From positions 1,977,001 to 2,041,000 of the forward strand of contig NZ_CP018799.1 in assembly GCF_002795805.1 (NCBI RefSeq): 64,000 nucleotides of DNA. The letters are read 5' to 3'. Positions 29,051 through 37,202 of this stretch are shown one piece after another. The notes beneath the pieces were generated by a model, which saw nothing but the letters and a program-made list of their open reading frames with translations, did no database searches and was not told the origin of the DNA. The stretch is from Mariprofundus aestuarium. GTDB lineage: Bacteria; Pseudomonadota; Zetaproteobacteria; Mariprofundales; Mariprofundaceae. Position 1 is the first letter of the stretch, and each line of letters begins with the position of its first letter. The translations under genes and the position numbers were made by a program.

Positions 29051-29409
29051 GTACATCACAAGGGCGCAGCGGTGAAGAGATCGCAGCCCGATACCTCAGC
29101 CGCAGGGGCTTTAATATCATCGCTCGCAACATTCGCCTTGGTCGTGGAGAGCTCGATATCATCACCAGCTCCGATGAGCTCCTGCTGTTTGTCGAAGTCA
29201 AAGCGCACAAAACAAGAGGCTCGGGCCTGCTTGCTGTGAACGCGGATAAATGCGCCCGGCTCTACTCTGCTGCTGAAGCGTGGCTGGTCAAATACCCGCG
29301 ATATGCAGGTTTGCAATGCCGCTTTGATTTAATCATCGTCACCCCTAGAATGGGCTTACCCAGCTGGGTGCCTGCGCGCATCGAGCATATGAAGGATATA
29401 ATCAATTGA
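29047..29409 (+). CDS. yraN: YraN/UPF0102 endonuclease-fold protein
   Basis: A 120-residue protein of the UPF0102 family with a restriction-endonuclease-like fold; cellular role unknown. GELDIITSSDELLLFVEVKAH provides the D-x(n)-E-x-K catalytic-type residues, preceded by GEEIAARYLSRRGFNIIARN. Starts inside the rsmI stop and ends inside the start of gmhA, so the three are read as one transcript. Confidence 0.9.
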   Translation: MSTSQGRSGEEIAARYLSRRGFNIIARNIRLGRGELDIITSSDELLLFVEVKAHKTRGSGLLAVNADKCARLYSAAEAWLVKYPRYAGLQCRFDLIIVTPRMGLPSWVPARIEHMKDIIN

Positions 29410-29993
29410 ATAGAGATCTGATCAATCAGGCCATGACCGATGGCATCGAACTTCGCAAGCAGTGCATGGAAACATTGTCGCAGCCGCTGCTGGATGCGGC
29501 ACAAGCGATTGTCGATTGCCTGCAGGGCGGCGGAAAAATTCTCGCCTGTGGCAATGGTGGTTCAGCGGCCGATGCCCAGCATTTTGCTGCCGAACTGGTC
29601 AACCGGTTTGAGATCAACCGGCGAGGGCTTGCAGCTATCGCTCTGACCCATGACGCCTCAGTGATCACCAGTATCGCCAATGACTTCTCGTTTGACCGTG
29701 TATTCTCCAGACAGGTGGAAGCACTGGGAAGACCCGGGGACCTTCTTCTTGCCATTTCCACCAGCGGCACCTCGAATAATGTCACAGCAGCAGCTGAAGC
29801 TGCCACCTCAGCCGGCATGCATACCATCGCCCTGACTGGTCGTGATGGCGGCGATCTGGGCCACAACAACAACATTAAAGTTCACATCAACATCCCTCAC
29901 AACTCCACCCCTCGCATCCAGGAGATGCATATCACCTGCCTGCATATCATCTGCTCCCTTGTAGATCAGCACATGTTTGGAGAAACGCCATGA
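29406..29993 (+). CDS. gmhA: SIS-domain sedoheptulose 7-phosphate isomerase (GmhA/DiaA family)
   Basis: A 195-residue SIS-domain protein. Phosphosugar site CGNGGSAADAQHFAAELVNRFE, ISTSGTSNNV, LTGRDGG, and the catalytic-type RIQEMHITCLHIICSLVDQ with Glu and His. GmhA makes the first heptose intermediate. The homologue DiaA at the same place in E. coli instead binds DnaA. The residues kept here and the nearby HldE cytidylyltransferase favour GmhA, with less certainty than the family. Starts with TTG overlapping the yraN stop and ends overlapping the next gene as ATGA. Confidence 0.85.
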   Translation: MNRDLINQAMTDGIELRKQCMETLSQPLLDAAQAIVDCLQGGGKILACGNGGSAADAQHFAAELVNRFEINRRGLAAIALTHDASVITSIANDFSFDRVFSRQVEALGRPGDLLLAISTSGTSNNVTAAAEAATSAGMHTIALTGRDGGDLGHNNNIKVHINIPHNSTPRIQEMHITCLHIICSLVDQHMFGETP

Positions 29994-30943
29994 CCATTAA
30001 ACCTCTCTCATTCGCAAAAATGAAAACCACCCCCATCTCCAAGCGTGAAGTGGACAGTGAAGGTATGGATTTCGCAGCCCCTTATCAGGCTGGAAGCGGC
30101 TTTGAAAACTTTCTTTGCAGCCTTCCGAATCTGGGCTGTGCAGCAGACCTGTTTCACCTGCGTGATGCCATCGTCACCGCCTACCGCCACAAACATCAGG
30201 TCATCCTTGCATGCGGTGGCCATGTTCTTGATTCAGGCTTGGGGCCGCTGATCTGCCGACTGATTGAACAGCGTATTATCAGTGGGTTGGCGCTGACAGG
30301 CGCGGCACTGGAGCTCGATGTCGAGATAGCGATCATGGGGCAGACTGTGACTTCCAGAGAGCGTGAGTTGAACGACGGCCACTACTGCCTGACTGAGGAA
30401 ACGGGTTGCCTGATCAACGATGCGATTAATTATGGTGCAACTGAAAACTGGGGTATCGGGAAAAGTGTCGGCAAGCGGCTCCTAGAGTCCGAATTCGAAC
30501 ACCTGAATCACTCTATTGTAGCTACGGCAGAGCGTTACGGTATACCTGTATCGGTGCATCCGGCAATCGGTGCCGATGCATTTGGCATGCACCCTGCTGC
30601 ACACGGCGAGTCACTGGGCGCCTCCAGCTTTAGGGACTTCCGCTTGCTGGCTGGTATGCTGGCGGAATCCAGCCATGGTGTGATCCTCAATATTGCATCC
30701 AGTGTAATTATGCCACGCGTGCTACTGCAGGGACTCGATGCGGCACGTAATGTTGGCAAAACCATCGAGGGTCTTACAACAGCCGTAATCGATCCCGCCG
30801 CCTCGACTGCTGCGATTACCGATGTGGTAGAACGCCTGTCGCAACCGGATGGGCAGGGCTACTGGCTATCCGGTCCGGATGATATCCTTGTACCTCTTCT
30901 TTTCGCCTCCGTGATTGAAGCGCTGGGTGACGAGGTCATCTGA
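29990..30943 (+). CDS. Uncharacterised protein, deoxyhypusine synthase-like fold suspected
   Basis: A 317-residue cytoplasmic protein. I recognise it only as a conserved hypothetical family in which a Rossmann-type segment (ACGGHVLDSGLGPLICRLIE, ALTGAALELDVEIAIMGQT) and a PVSVHPAIGADAFGMHP-type motif recur. The layout recalls deoxyhypusine synthase-type NAD folds, but no hypusine substrate protein is expected in bacteria. It is translationally coupled to gmhA (ATGA) and lies upstream of the HldE cytidylyltransferase, so a role in heptose or sugar-phosphate metabolism is plausible. This gene is absent from the matching E. coli block. Function unknown. Confidence 0.75.
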   Translation: MTIKPLSFAKMKTTPISKREVDSEGMDFAAPYQAGSGFENFLCSLPNLGCAADLFHLRDAIVTAYRHKHQVILACGGHVLDSGLGPLICRLIEQRIISGLALTGAALELDVEIAIMGQTVTSRERELNDGHYCLTEETGCLINDAINYGATENWGIGKSVGKRLLESEFEHLNHSIVATAERYGIPVSVHPAIGADAFGMHPAAHGESLGASSFRDFRLLAGMLAESSHGVILNIASSVIMPRVLLQGLDAARNVGKTIEGLTTAVIDPAASTAAITDVVERLSQPDGQGYWLSGPDDILVPLLFASVIEALGDEVI

Positions 30944-31052
30944 CCAGACAACAACTCTCGCATGGACGAATCACCATGTTCCGGCAAGGTTACGCACATT
31001 AATTTGCATCCCTTCCAAGGCAGTGACTATCTTTTTCCAAGGAGTACTACTC

Positions 31053-31625
31053 ATGTTCTACCTAAGATTTTTTATCATTATTTCGGCAATGCTTTCACTC
31101 TCAGGCTGTTTTGCAGCTGTTGTCGGTGGTACTGCGGCCGTTAGCAACTCAGCCCATGACGAGCGCAGCCTCGGCATCCAGATGGATGATGCCGCGCTGA
31201 CAACCAAGATTGATGCGCGTTTGATTGCTGAGAAGGATATGCCATCACGATGGGTCAGCGTGCAGGTTATTGATGGAAATGCCACGCTGACCGGCCACCT
31301 TCCCAGCCAGCAGCATATTGACCGGGCTATCTATATTACTAGGTCAATCGAGGGGGTTCGCTCGGTGCATTCAGAATTACTGGAAGGTGAACCGGAGATC
31401 CGTTCTATCATGACAGACAGCTGGATCACCACCAAGGTGAAAACCAAATTGTGGAACGATGAAGATGTGTCCGGCTTTGCCATCAAGGTGGAAACCGTAA
31501 GTGGAAGAGTTTACCTGCAGGGCATTGTGGATACATTTGTTCAGCGCCAGCACGCCAAGGATTTGACCAAATCTGTTGAAGGTGTGACCGCCGTAATTGA
31601 CCTGATGCGAATCGCACAGAAGTGA
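31053..31625 (+). CDS. dolP: BON-domain outer-membrane lipoprotein (DolP/YraP-like)
   Basis: A 190-residue lipoprotein with lipobox LSGC near residue 18 and two BON domains (about 45-115 and 120-190, for example WVSVQVIDGNATLTGHLPS and FAIKVETVSGRVYLQGIVD). DolP binds anionic phospholipid at the division site and supports outer-membrane integrity. Its position after the rsmI-yraN-SIS genes is the same as in E. coli. The frame extends upstream, but ATG 31053 has AAGGAG nine bases ahead and a lipoprotein signal. Ends in a GTGA overlap with the next gene. Confidence 0.9.
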   Translation: MFYLRFFIIISAMLSLSGCFAAVVGGTAAVSNSAHDERSLGIQMDDAALTTKIDARLIAEKDMPSRWVSVQVIDGNATLTGHLPSQQHIDRAIYITRSIEGVRSVHSELLEGEPEIRSIMTDSWITTKVKTKLWNDEDVSGFAIKVETVSGRVYLQGIVDTFVQRQHAKDLTKSVEGVTAVIDLMRIAQK

Positions 31626-32095
31626 ACCATTCTACCGAATGGGAGGCTGCCCGCAGGCAGGTTGAACAGTGGCGCGAAAGCGGCAAAAAAATTATATTCA
31701 CCAACGGTTGTTTTGACCTTCTCCACCCGGGCCATATCGACTACCTGACAAAAGCGAGAGCGCTGGGTGATGTTCTTATCGTCGGCCTGAATGATGATGA
31801 CTCAATCAGGCGCCTGAAAGGGCAGAGCCGCCCCATCACTCCGCTTCAGGACAGGCAGGTCATGCTTTCTGCACTGAAGTCAGTCACGCTGGTCGTGCCG
31901 TTTGAAGAGGATACGCCGCTTGGGCTGATCAAAACCCTGCTACCGGACATTCTGGTCAAAGGTGGCGATTATGAGCCGGACAATATCGTCGGGGCAGTGG
32001 AAGTCAGAGAAAATGGCGGCCACGTCTCTGTTATCACCTTCGTCGATGGCCACTCCACTACAGCGCTGATCAAACGCATTCAGGAGATCGGGTAA
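31622..32095 (+). CDS. rfaE2: D-beta-D-heptose 1-phosphate adenylyltransferase (HldE C-terminal domain)
   Basis: A 157-residue nucleotidyltransferase that makes ADP-heptose from heptose 1-phosphate. Motifs IFTNGCFDLLHPGHIDYL (HxGH), VGLNDDDSIRRLKG and FVDGHSTTALIKRI are complete. In E. coli this activity is fused to a ribokinase-type domain in HldE. Here it stands alone, so the heptose kinase must be encoded elsewhere. GTG start overlaps the dolP stop by four bases. Confidence 0.92.
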   Translation: MNHSTEWEAARRQVEQWRESGKKIIFTNGCFDLLHPGHIDYLTKARALGDVLIVGLNDDDSIRRLKGQSRPITPLQDRQVMLSALKSVTLVVPFEEDTPLGLIKTLLPDILVKGGDYEPDNIVGAVEVRENGGHVSVITFVDGHSTTALIKRIQEIG

Positions 32096-32171
32096 CAGCC
32101 GGTCACATAATAATCACGAACATTCAGAACAAATGACTTGCTGTCGAAACTCGATTCGTCATCTTTAGGGG

Positions 32172-33341
32172 ATGAGTCGCAATCTGACCATCGTAGCCGA
32201 TGCACACATCTGGGGCGTGGAATCTGCCTTCTCCAGGCTCAAAGGGCTAAACACCAGGCTCCGGATTCTGGAAAACCGGGATATCAATCGCGAAATGCTG
32301 ATGGATACCGACATTCTTCTTACCCGCTCATCCACCAAAGTGAATGCGGAACTTCTGCAGGGCACACCCGTTCGCTTTGCCGCGACCGCCACCATTGGTG
32401 ACGATCATTATGATAAGGCATGGCTGGATGCCAATGGCATCGCTTGGGCCAATGCTGCCGGCTCCTCTACCGGCTCAGTCATCGAATACATGATTGCTTC
32501 GCTTCTCCAGCTGCATGCCAACGGAGTGATCTCCATTCCCGACACCGCCATCGGTATTATTGGTGTCGGACGGATCGGAAGCGCACTGGCACAGGTATGC
32601 AAAGCCGTTGGAATCAAGGTGCTTCTCAATGATCCTCCCCGACAGCGCCGCGAAGGAAGCGGTGCTTTTGTATCACTCGATGAGGTGCTGGAGCAGGCTG
32701 ATATCATCACCCTGCATACGCCGATGATTCGCGACAAAGAAGATTGCACCCACCACCTGATCAACGAAGAGCGGTTGAGCCGATTCCAGGGAAGAGGTAT
32801 TTTCAACGCTGCCCGTGGCGGCTGCCTGGATAATCTTGCACTGATTGACTGGCTGGAGGATGACCGTTCACGCTTTGCTGCTCTGGACTGCTGGGAGAAT
32901 GAACCAGCACCGCTGCAAAAGTTGCTCCAGCACCCGCAAATGGTTATCGCCACACCCCATGTCGCTGGCCACTCCCTTGATGGCAAGGCCGCCAACACGC
33001 AATACGTCTACAATGCACTCTGCCAGTTTCTTGGAATTGAGCAGGAGTGGAACATGCAGCAGCATCTTCCGGCGCCACCAGCACCGATCATCATCGAGGA
33101 TTCGGGTGATCCCTGGATCACAATTTATGCTGCGGCCAGGCAGCTCTACCCGATCGACAAAGACCATGCGACCATGAAATCGTGGGGGGGGATCTGCGAA
33201 AATGAACTGCCGACTGCCTTTGCCAGCTATCGCCGCCACTATCCTGCAAGACGAGCCTGGATGCACTCACCGGTCCACTTTAATTCGAAAGTTGCATCAG
33301 TGACGCAACTGGCACATGCTTTTGGCATAAAAGTTATTTAG
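32172..33341 (+). CDS. pdxB: Erythronate-4-phosphate dehydrogenase
   Basis: NAD-dependent 2-hydroxyacid dehydrogenase of the DXP-dependent pyridoxal phosphate pathway. NAD site GIIGVGRIGSALAQ, catalytic-type HTPMIRD, ARGGCLDNLAL, LDCWENEP, and the HVAGHSLDGKAANT helix are typical of PdxB. The C-terminal 90-residue dimerisation domain distinguishes it from SerA. Length is 389 residues. The purines TAGGGG stand immediately before ATG, unusually close. Confidence 0.93.
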   Translation: MSRNLTIVADAHIWGVESAFSRLKGLNTRLRILENRDINREMLMDTDILLTRSSTKVNAELLQGTPVRFAATATIGDDHYDKAWLDANGIAWANAAGSSTGSVIEYMIASLLQLHANGVISIPDTAIGIIGVGRIGSALAQVCKAVGIKVLLNDPPRQRREGSGAFVSLDEVLEQADIITLHTPMIRDKEDCTHHLINEERLSRFQGRGIFNAARGGCLDNLALIDWLEDDRSRFAALDCWENEPAPLQKLLQHPQMVIATPHVAGHSLDGKAANTQYVYNALCQFLGIEQEWNMQQHLPAPPAPIIIEDSGDPWITIYAAARQLYPIDKDHATMKSWGGICENELPTAFASYRRHYPARRAWMHSPVHFNSKVASVTQLAHAFGIKVI

Positions 33342-33353
33342 GATCTAAGTATT

Positions 33354-33893
33354 ATGACAGTGAATCGAAACAATTTAGTCTGGATGGATCTTGAGATGAG
33401 CGGTCTTGATCCGGAGCGTGAAACCATTCTTGAGATCGCTACCATCATTACCGATGGTGAACTGAATGTACTCGCCGAAGGCCCAAATATTGTCATCCAC
33501 CAGCCGGATGAGGTGCTTGATAGCATGGATGAGTGGTGCACCCAGCATCACGCCCAGTCGGGGCTGACCGCCCGAGTGCGCAACTCATTGGTAAGCATGC
33601 GCAAAGCCGAAACTCAGACGCTCAATTTCATCAAAAAATATGTGCCGGAACGCTGCTCGCCACTTTGCGGCAACTCCATCCATCAGGATCGCATCTTCCT
33701 CTCCCGCTATATGCAGGAGCTTGAGGGCTATGTTCACTACCGTAATATTGATGTCAGCACGATCAAGGAGCTGGGGCGTCGCTGGTATCCGAATATGAAG
33801 GCCCCTATAAAACAGTCCGAGCACCTGGCACTATCAGATATCCGCGAATCCATTAATGAGCTGGCTTTCTACCGCAAAAACTTTTTTCGATAA
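33354..33893 (+). CDS. orn: Oligoribonuclease
   Basis: DEDDh 3'-5' exonuclease that degrades diribonucleotides such as pGpG, finishing RNA and c-di-GMP turnover. ExoI LVWMDLEMSGLD, ExoII NSIHQDRIFL, and ExoIII HLALSDIRES with the catalytic His are present in 179 residues. It follows pdxB by 12 bases and is likely on the same transcript. Confidence 0.96.
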   Translation: MTVNRNNLVWMDLEMSGLDPERETILEIATIITDGELNVLAEGPNIVIHQPDEVLDSMDEWCTQHHAQSGLTARVRNSLVSMRKAETQTLNFIKKYVPERCSPLCGNSIHQDRIFLSRYMQELEGYVHYRNIDVSTIKELGRRWYPNMKAPIKQSEHLALSDIRESINELAFYRKNFFR

Positions 33894-33895
33894 TT

Positions 33896-33911
33896 TGTGT
33901 GAGTGGTCACA
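33896..33911. promoter_or_regulatory. Candidate CRP-type site upstream of the OmpA-family gene
   Basis: TGTGT-N6-TCACA matches nine of ten positions of the CRP consensus TGTGA-N6-TCACA. It lies between the orn stop and the OmpA-family start at 33986. Evidence is the motif only. Confidence 0.35.
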
Positions 33912-33985
33912 TTAAGTCAAAATGAGGTAAAGATAATCCCAGCTTCAATCCGGTATTATGATATACCGAAAGAGAGGAGTTTCAG

Positions 33986-35419
33986 ATGTTCTTACGTACA
34001 TGCCTTGTAGTTTTCCTATCACTTTCATTCCTAACACTGAGCAGCCCCGCACAGGCAGGGCCTATGGATGAGGCAAAAACCGCGATAACTGAGGCTGAAG
34101 CGTTACGTGCTTCGGAATTTGCGCCAGAACACTTCAGTGCCGCGACAAGCAAACTTGCCGAAGCAGAAAAACTACTGCGTTCCCAGAGTGATAGCAGCAG
34201 CGTAGTACGCCTTCTCAATGAAGCCACAATCGATGCCAGACAGGCATCGGAACTTTCACAGAAATTCACCCGCAACTTCTCCGGCCTCGTGGAATCCCGC
34301 GACCGCCTTAAAATGGCCGGTGCCGAATATGTTCGAGACGATCTTGGGGAACGTTCAGAGAAAGAGTTCAGCAACGTAGTTGCTGCTGCTGAAAGCGGCA
34401 ATGAGAGCAAAGCCTTGCGTGAGCAGAAAACTGCACTGGTAACCTTACATGCAGCACAGGTCGTGGCAGCACGCGAACAGTTTGTACGTCCAATCTCGAA
34501 AAATGTTGCCACAGCACGCAAATTAAAGGCTCCTGATTACGCCCCAAACGCACTAAAGAACGCTATTAATACACAGAACCAGATTGACAAGCTGATTAAG
34601 GATAATCCAAATGCTCAGAGCGAAGCCTACAGTCTCTCTCAGAAAGGGCAGGCATCTGCATTACAAGCGATACGTGTGTCCGAGCTCGGTTCAAAGTTTG
34701 ATCGCAATCCTGCCACTGTAGAGTCATGGGTGAATGCCAATGATGCCCGTATGGCAATCCTCGCAGAGGCTCTTGGCCTGCAGCTGGATCGTTCCCAGAG
34801 CCCTGAAGTTCAGCTGGCATTGCTCAAGCAGGCGATTGAAGATATGAAAGCGGAACACAGTGCTCAGATTGTGGATGCTGACAAACAGGTTCGTGAGCTG
34901 AGTGAAAAACTGGCCAAGTATGAAGGGGAACTTTCCGATATGGCTGATGTTCGACGCAAGCTACAACTCAAACGTGAAGCCGAAGCCAAAATCAAGCAGC
35001 TGACCAAGCTGTTTGATCCGGAGAAGGTGGAGATTCTTCTTACCCCGGATGCCGATGTGATTCTGCGCATGAAAAAGCTGAACTTCCTGAGTGGTAGTGC
35101 GGTCATTCCACCAGAGGGTTATGCCCTCTTGGACAGTGCAATCAAATCCATTGAGATATTCCCAAGCCGAAGTGTTCGCGTTGAGGGTCATACTGACTTC
35201 ATGGGTGCCAACGAATACAACCAGGAGCTCTCCGAGCGGCGCGCCAATGCGGTTCGTGAGTACCTGCTGCTACAGATGCCAAATAGCGACTCCCGCTTCT
35301 CTGCTATCGGTCATGGCGAAGAGAAACCGATTGCCAACAATGAAACAGCTGCAGGACGCACCAAAAACCGTCGTATCGATATTATCCTGATCGCTCCGAC
35401 CGCGACTGAGGTGAAATAG
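33986..35419 (+). CDS. OmpA-family protein with DUF4398-like helical N-terminus and coiled coil
   Basis: A 477-residue exported protein. Signal peptide to SSPAQA (about residue 24). Ala-rich helical DUF4398-like segment (PMDEAKTAITEAEALRASEF) with a probable second copy later (RKLKAPDYAPNALKNAINT). Coiled coil about 270-340 (EHSAQIVDADKQVRELSEKL). OmpA domain about 360-470 with VEGHTDFMGANEYNQELSERR and KNRRIDI. It is expected to be periplasmic and to hold peptidoglycan. GAGAGGAG precedes ATG. The same combination of domains occurs in the lipoprotein at 23821. Confidence 0.88.
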   Translation: MFLRTCLVVFLSLSFLTLSSPAQAGPMDEAKTAITEAEALRASEFAPEHFSAATSKLAEAEKLLRSQSDSSSVVRLLNEATIDARQASELSQKFTRNFSGLVESRDRLKMAGAEYVRDDLGERSEKEFSNVVAAAESGNESKALREQKTALVTLHAAQVVAAREQFVRPISKNVATARKLKAPDYAPNALKNAINTQNQIDKLIKDNPNAQSEAYSLSQKGQASALQAIRVSELGSKFDRNPATVESWVNANDARMAILAEALGLQLDRSQSPEVQLALLKQAIEDMKAEHSAQIVDADKQVRELSEKLAKYEGELSDMADVRRKLQLKREAEAKIKQLTKLFDPEKVEILLTPDADVILRMKKLNFLSGSAVIPPEGYALLDSAIKSIEIFPSRSVRVEGHTDFMGANEYNQELSERRANAVREYLLLQMPNSDSRFSAIGHGEEKPIANNETAAGRTKNRRIDIILIAPTATEVK

Positions 35420-35505
35420 CCCGGAGGGGCTACTGGCAGAACGGATAAGCGTGGCCTATACTAGTAGTACAGTCAGGTGACTGAAGATATCCACAGGAGG
35501 CTGAT

Positions 35506-35718
35506 ATGTTTGTAAGGAATGTTAGCAATGGCGATCTGGCTCAGGTGGTAAAACAGGGCGAATTGACTGATCCCAACTCAACTTCAGTCACTGTTCGCTA
35601 TCATGCCGGCGAAGAAGCTGGCGACCCTGTCAGTGTCGAAAAATCCGGATTGGTTTTTCCATCCGGTGAAGCACTGCCGAAATGCTGGCTCGACCCGCAC
35701 TACAGGGTCAGCTTCTGA
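35506..35718 (+). CDS. Small hypothetical protein
   Basis: A 70-residue protein, no signal or membrane segment, family not recognised. It is preceded by a strong CAGGAGG and followed by a good terminator, so it is probably real. Sequence is a mixed beta-like pattern: VSNGDLAQVVKQGELTD, TVRYHAGEEAGDP, and an ending KCWLDPHYRVSF. It may share a transcript with the OmpA-family gene 86 bases upstream. Confidence 0.65.
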   Translation: MFVRNVSNGDLAQVVKQGELTDPNSTSVTVRYHAGEEAGDPVSVEKSGLVFPSGEALPKCWLDPHYRVSF

Positions 35719-35743
35719 ACAGCCGAGAAGGGTTCTCCAGATC

Positions 35744-35779
35744 AAAACAGCAGCCGTGTTAGCGGCTGCTGTTTTTTTA
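35744..35779 (+). terminator. Rho-independent terminator
   Basis: AACAGCAGCCG and CGGCTGCTGTT form an 11-bp stem, followed by a T run. It ends the small hypothetical gene. Confidence 0.85.
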
Positions 35780-35834
35780 TGTACTCTGGAGTGTCTGATT
35801 CTTCAGCCGGAGAGAAGGCTGGCCACCTCAGCAG

Positions 35835-37202
35835 CTAGCCTTTCTTCCATGTTGTGCCGGTGGCTGTGTCTTCAAGTACGATGCCCTGTGCAGCCAGATC
35901 ATTACGGATCGCATCAGCACGCGAGAAATCACGGGCTTTCTTGGCCTCGGCACGCTCGGAGATCAGGGCATCAATCTGGTCGGTATCCGCATCACCACCC
36001 TGGAACCATTCGTTCACATCGTGCTGGGCAATACCGAGCAGCGCAGTCATCGCACTGAACTGGCCAGCCAGCAAAGTGAAGTCTTCACCATCATTAATCG
36101 CTTTATTCAGTGTGCGGCAAGCATCAAACAGGACAGCCAACGCTTCCGGTGTATTGAAGTCATCATTCATAACATCGACAAACTTCTCAGGCAGTGGCGT
36201 TGTCTCATCCCGTTTATCAGAGAGTCGTTTTTTCGTCTCATAAAGCCTATCGAGTGCCGACTTGGCCTCATCAAGTGCCTTATCCGAGAAATCCAGTGCC
36301 GAACGGTAGTGCGTGCCGAGCATAAACATACGCAGCACCTCGGGATGATAAGACTTCAAAACCTCACGGATGGTGAAGAAGTTACCCAGCGATTTGGACA
36401 TCTTCTCTGCATTAATATTCACAAAGCCGTTATGCAGCCAGTAGCGGGCAAAGCCGCCATCGTTGGCAGCACGCGCCTGAGCAATCTCATTCTCATGGTG
36501 TGGAAACTTCAGATCCATACCGCCACCATGAATATCGAAGGTGGTTCCCAGATGTGAACAACTCATCGCCGAACACTCAATATGCCAGCCCGGACGCCCA
36601 GGACCCCACGGTGAATCCCAGCCGGGTTCATCCGCTTTGGCCATTTTCCAGAGTACAAAATCAAGCGGGTCGCGTTTGGTGTTATCAACATCGACGCGGC
36701 TTCCCGATTCCAGTTCATCAATATTCTTTCCCGAGAGCAGGCCATAATCAGGAAACTTACGCACAGCATAGAGCACATCACCGGAAGCGGAAACATAGGC
36801 ATGCCCCTTTTCCACGAGTGCTGAGATCATCTCGATCATCTCATCCATATGAGCAGTAGCACGAGGTTCGTGTGTGGGCCTGTCACAACCCAAGATATCG
36901 GCATCCTCGTGAAAGGCTGCAATCATCTCGGTGGTGAGGTGGGATATCGAAATGCCGCGCTCATTGGCACGGTTTATGATTTTATCATCTACATCGGTGA
37001 AGTTACGCACATAATCCACATCATAGCCAAGCTGTTGCAGCCAACGGTTGATAATATCGAAGACCACCATTACACGTGCATGTCCGACGTGACAGTAGTC
37101 ATAAACGGTTACACCGCAGACATACATCCCCACCTTGCCTTCAACCAGAGGCTTGAACAGCTCCTTCTTGCGGGTGATTGTATTATAAACGTGTAACGTC
37201 AT
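35835..37202 (-). CDS. cysS: Cysteinyl-tRNA synthetase
   Basis: Class I aminoacyl-tRNA synthetase. HIGH-type motif HVGHARVMVVFD, zinc ligands around WHIECSAMSCSHLG, KMSKSLGN, and a C-terminal DALR-like region. Length is 455 residues, normal. ATG overlaps the gltX stop (ATGA), placing cysS last in a run beginning with pyrG. Confidence 0.96.
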   Translation of the reverse strand: MTLHVYNTITRKKELFKPLVEGKVGMYVCGVTVYDYCHVGHARVMVVFDIINRWLQQLGYDVDYVRNFTDVDDKIINRANERGISISHLTTEMIAAFHEDADILGCDRPTHEPRATAHMDEMIEMISALVEKGHAYVSASGDVLYAVRKFPDYGLLSGKNIDELESGSRVDVDNTKRDPLDFVLWKMAKADEPGWDSPWGPGRPGWHIECSAMSCSHLGTTFDIHGGGMDLKFPHHENEIAQARAANDGGFARYWLHNGFVNINAEKMSKSLGNFFTIREVLKSYHPEVLRMFMLGTHYRSALDFSDKALDEAKSALDRLYETKKRLSDKRDETTPLPEKFVDVMNDDFNTPEALAVLFDACRTLNKAINDGEDFTLLAGQFSAMTALLGIAQHDVNEWFQGGDADTDQIDALISERAEAKKARDFSRADAIRNDLAAQGIVLEDTATGTTWKKG

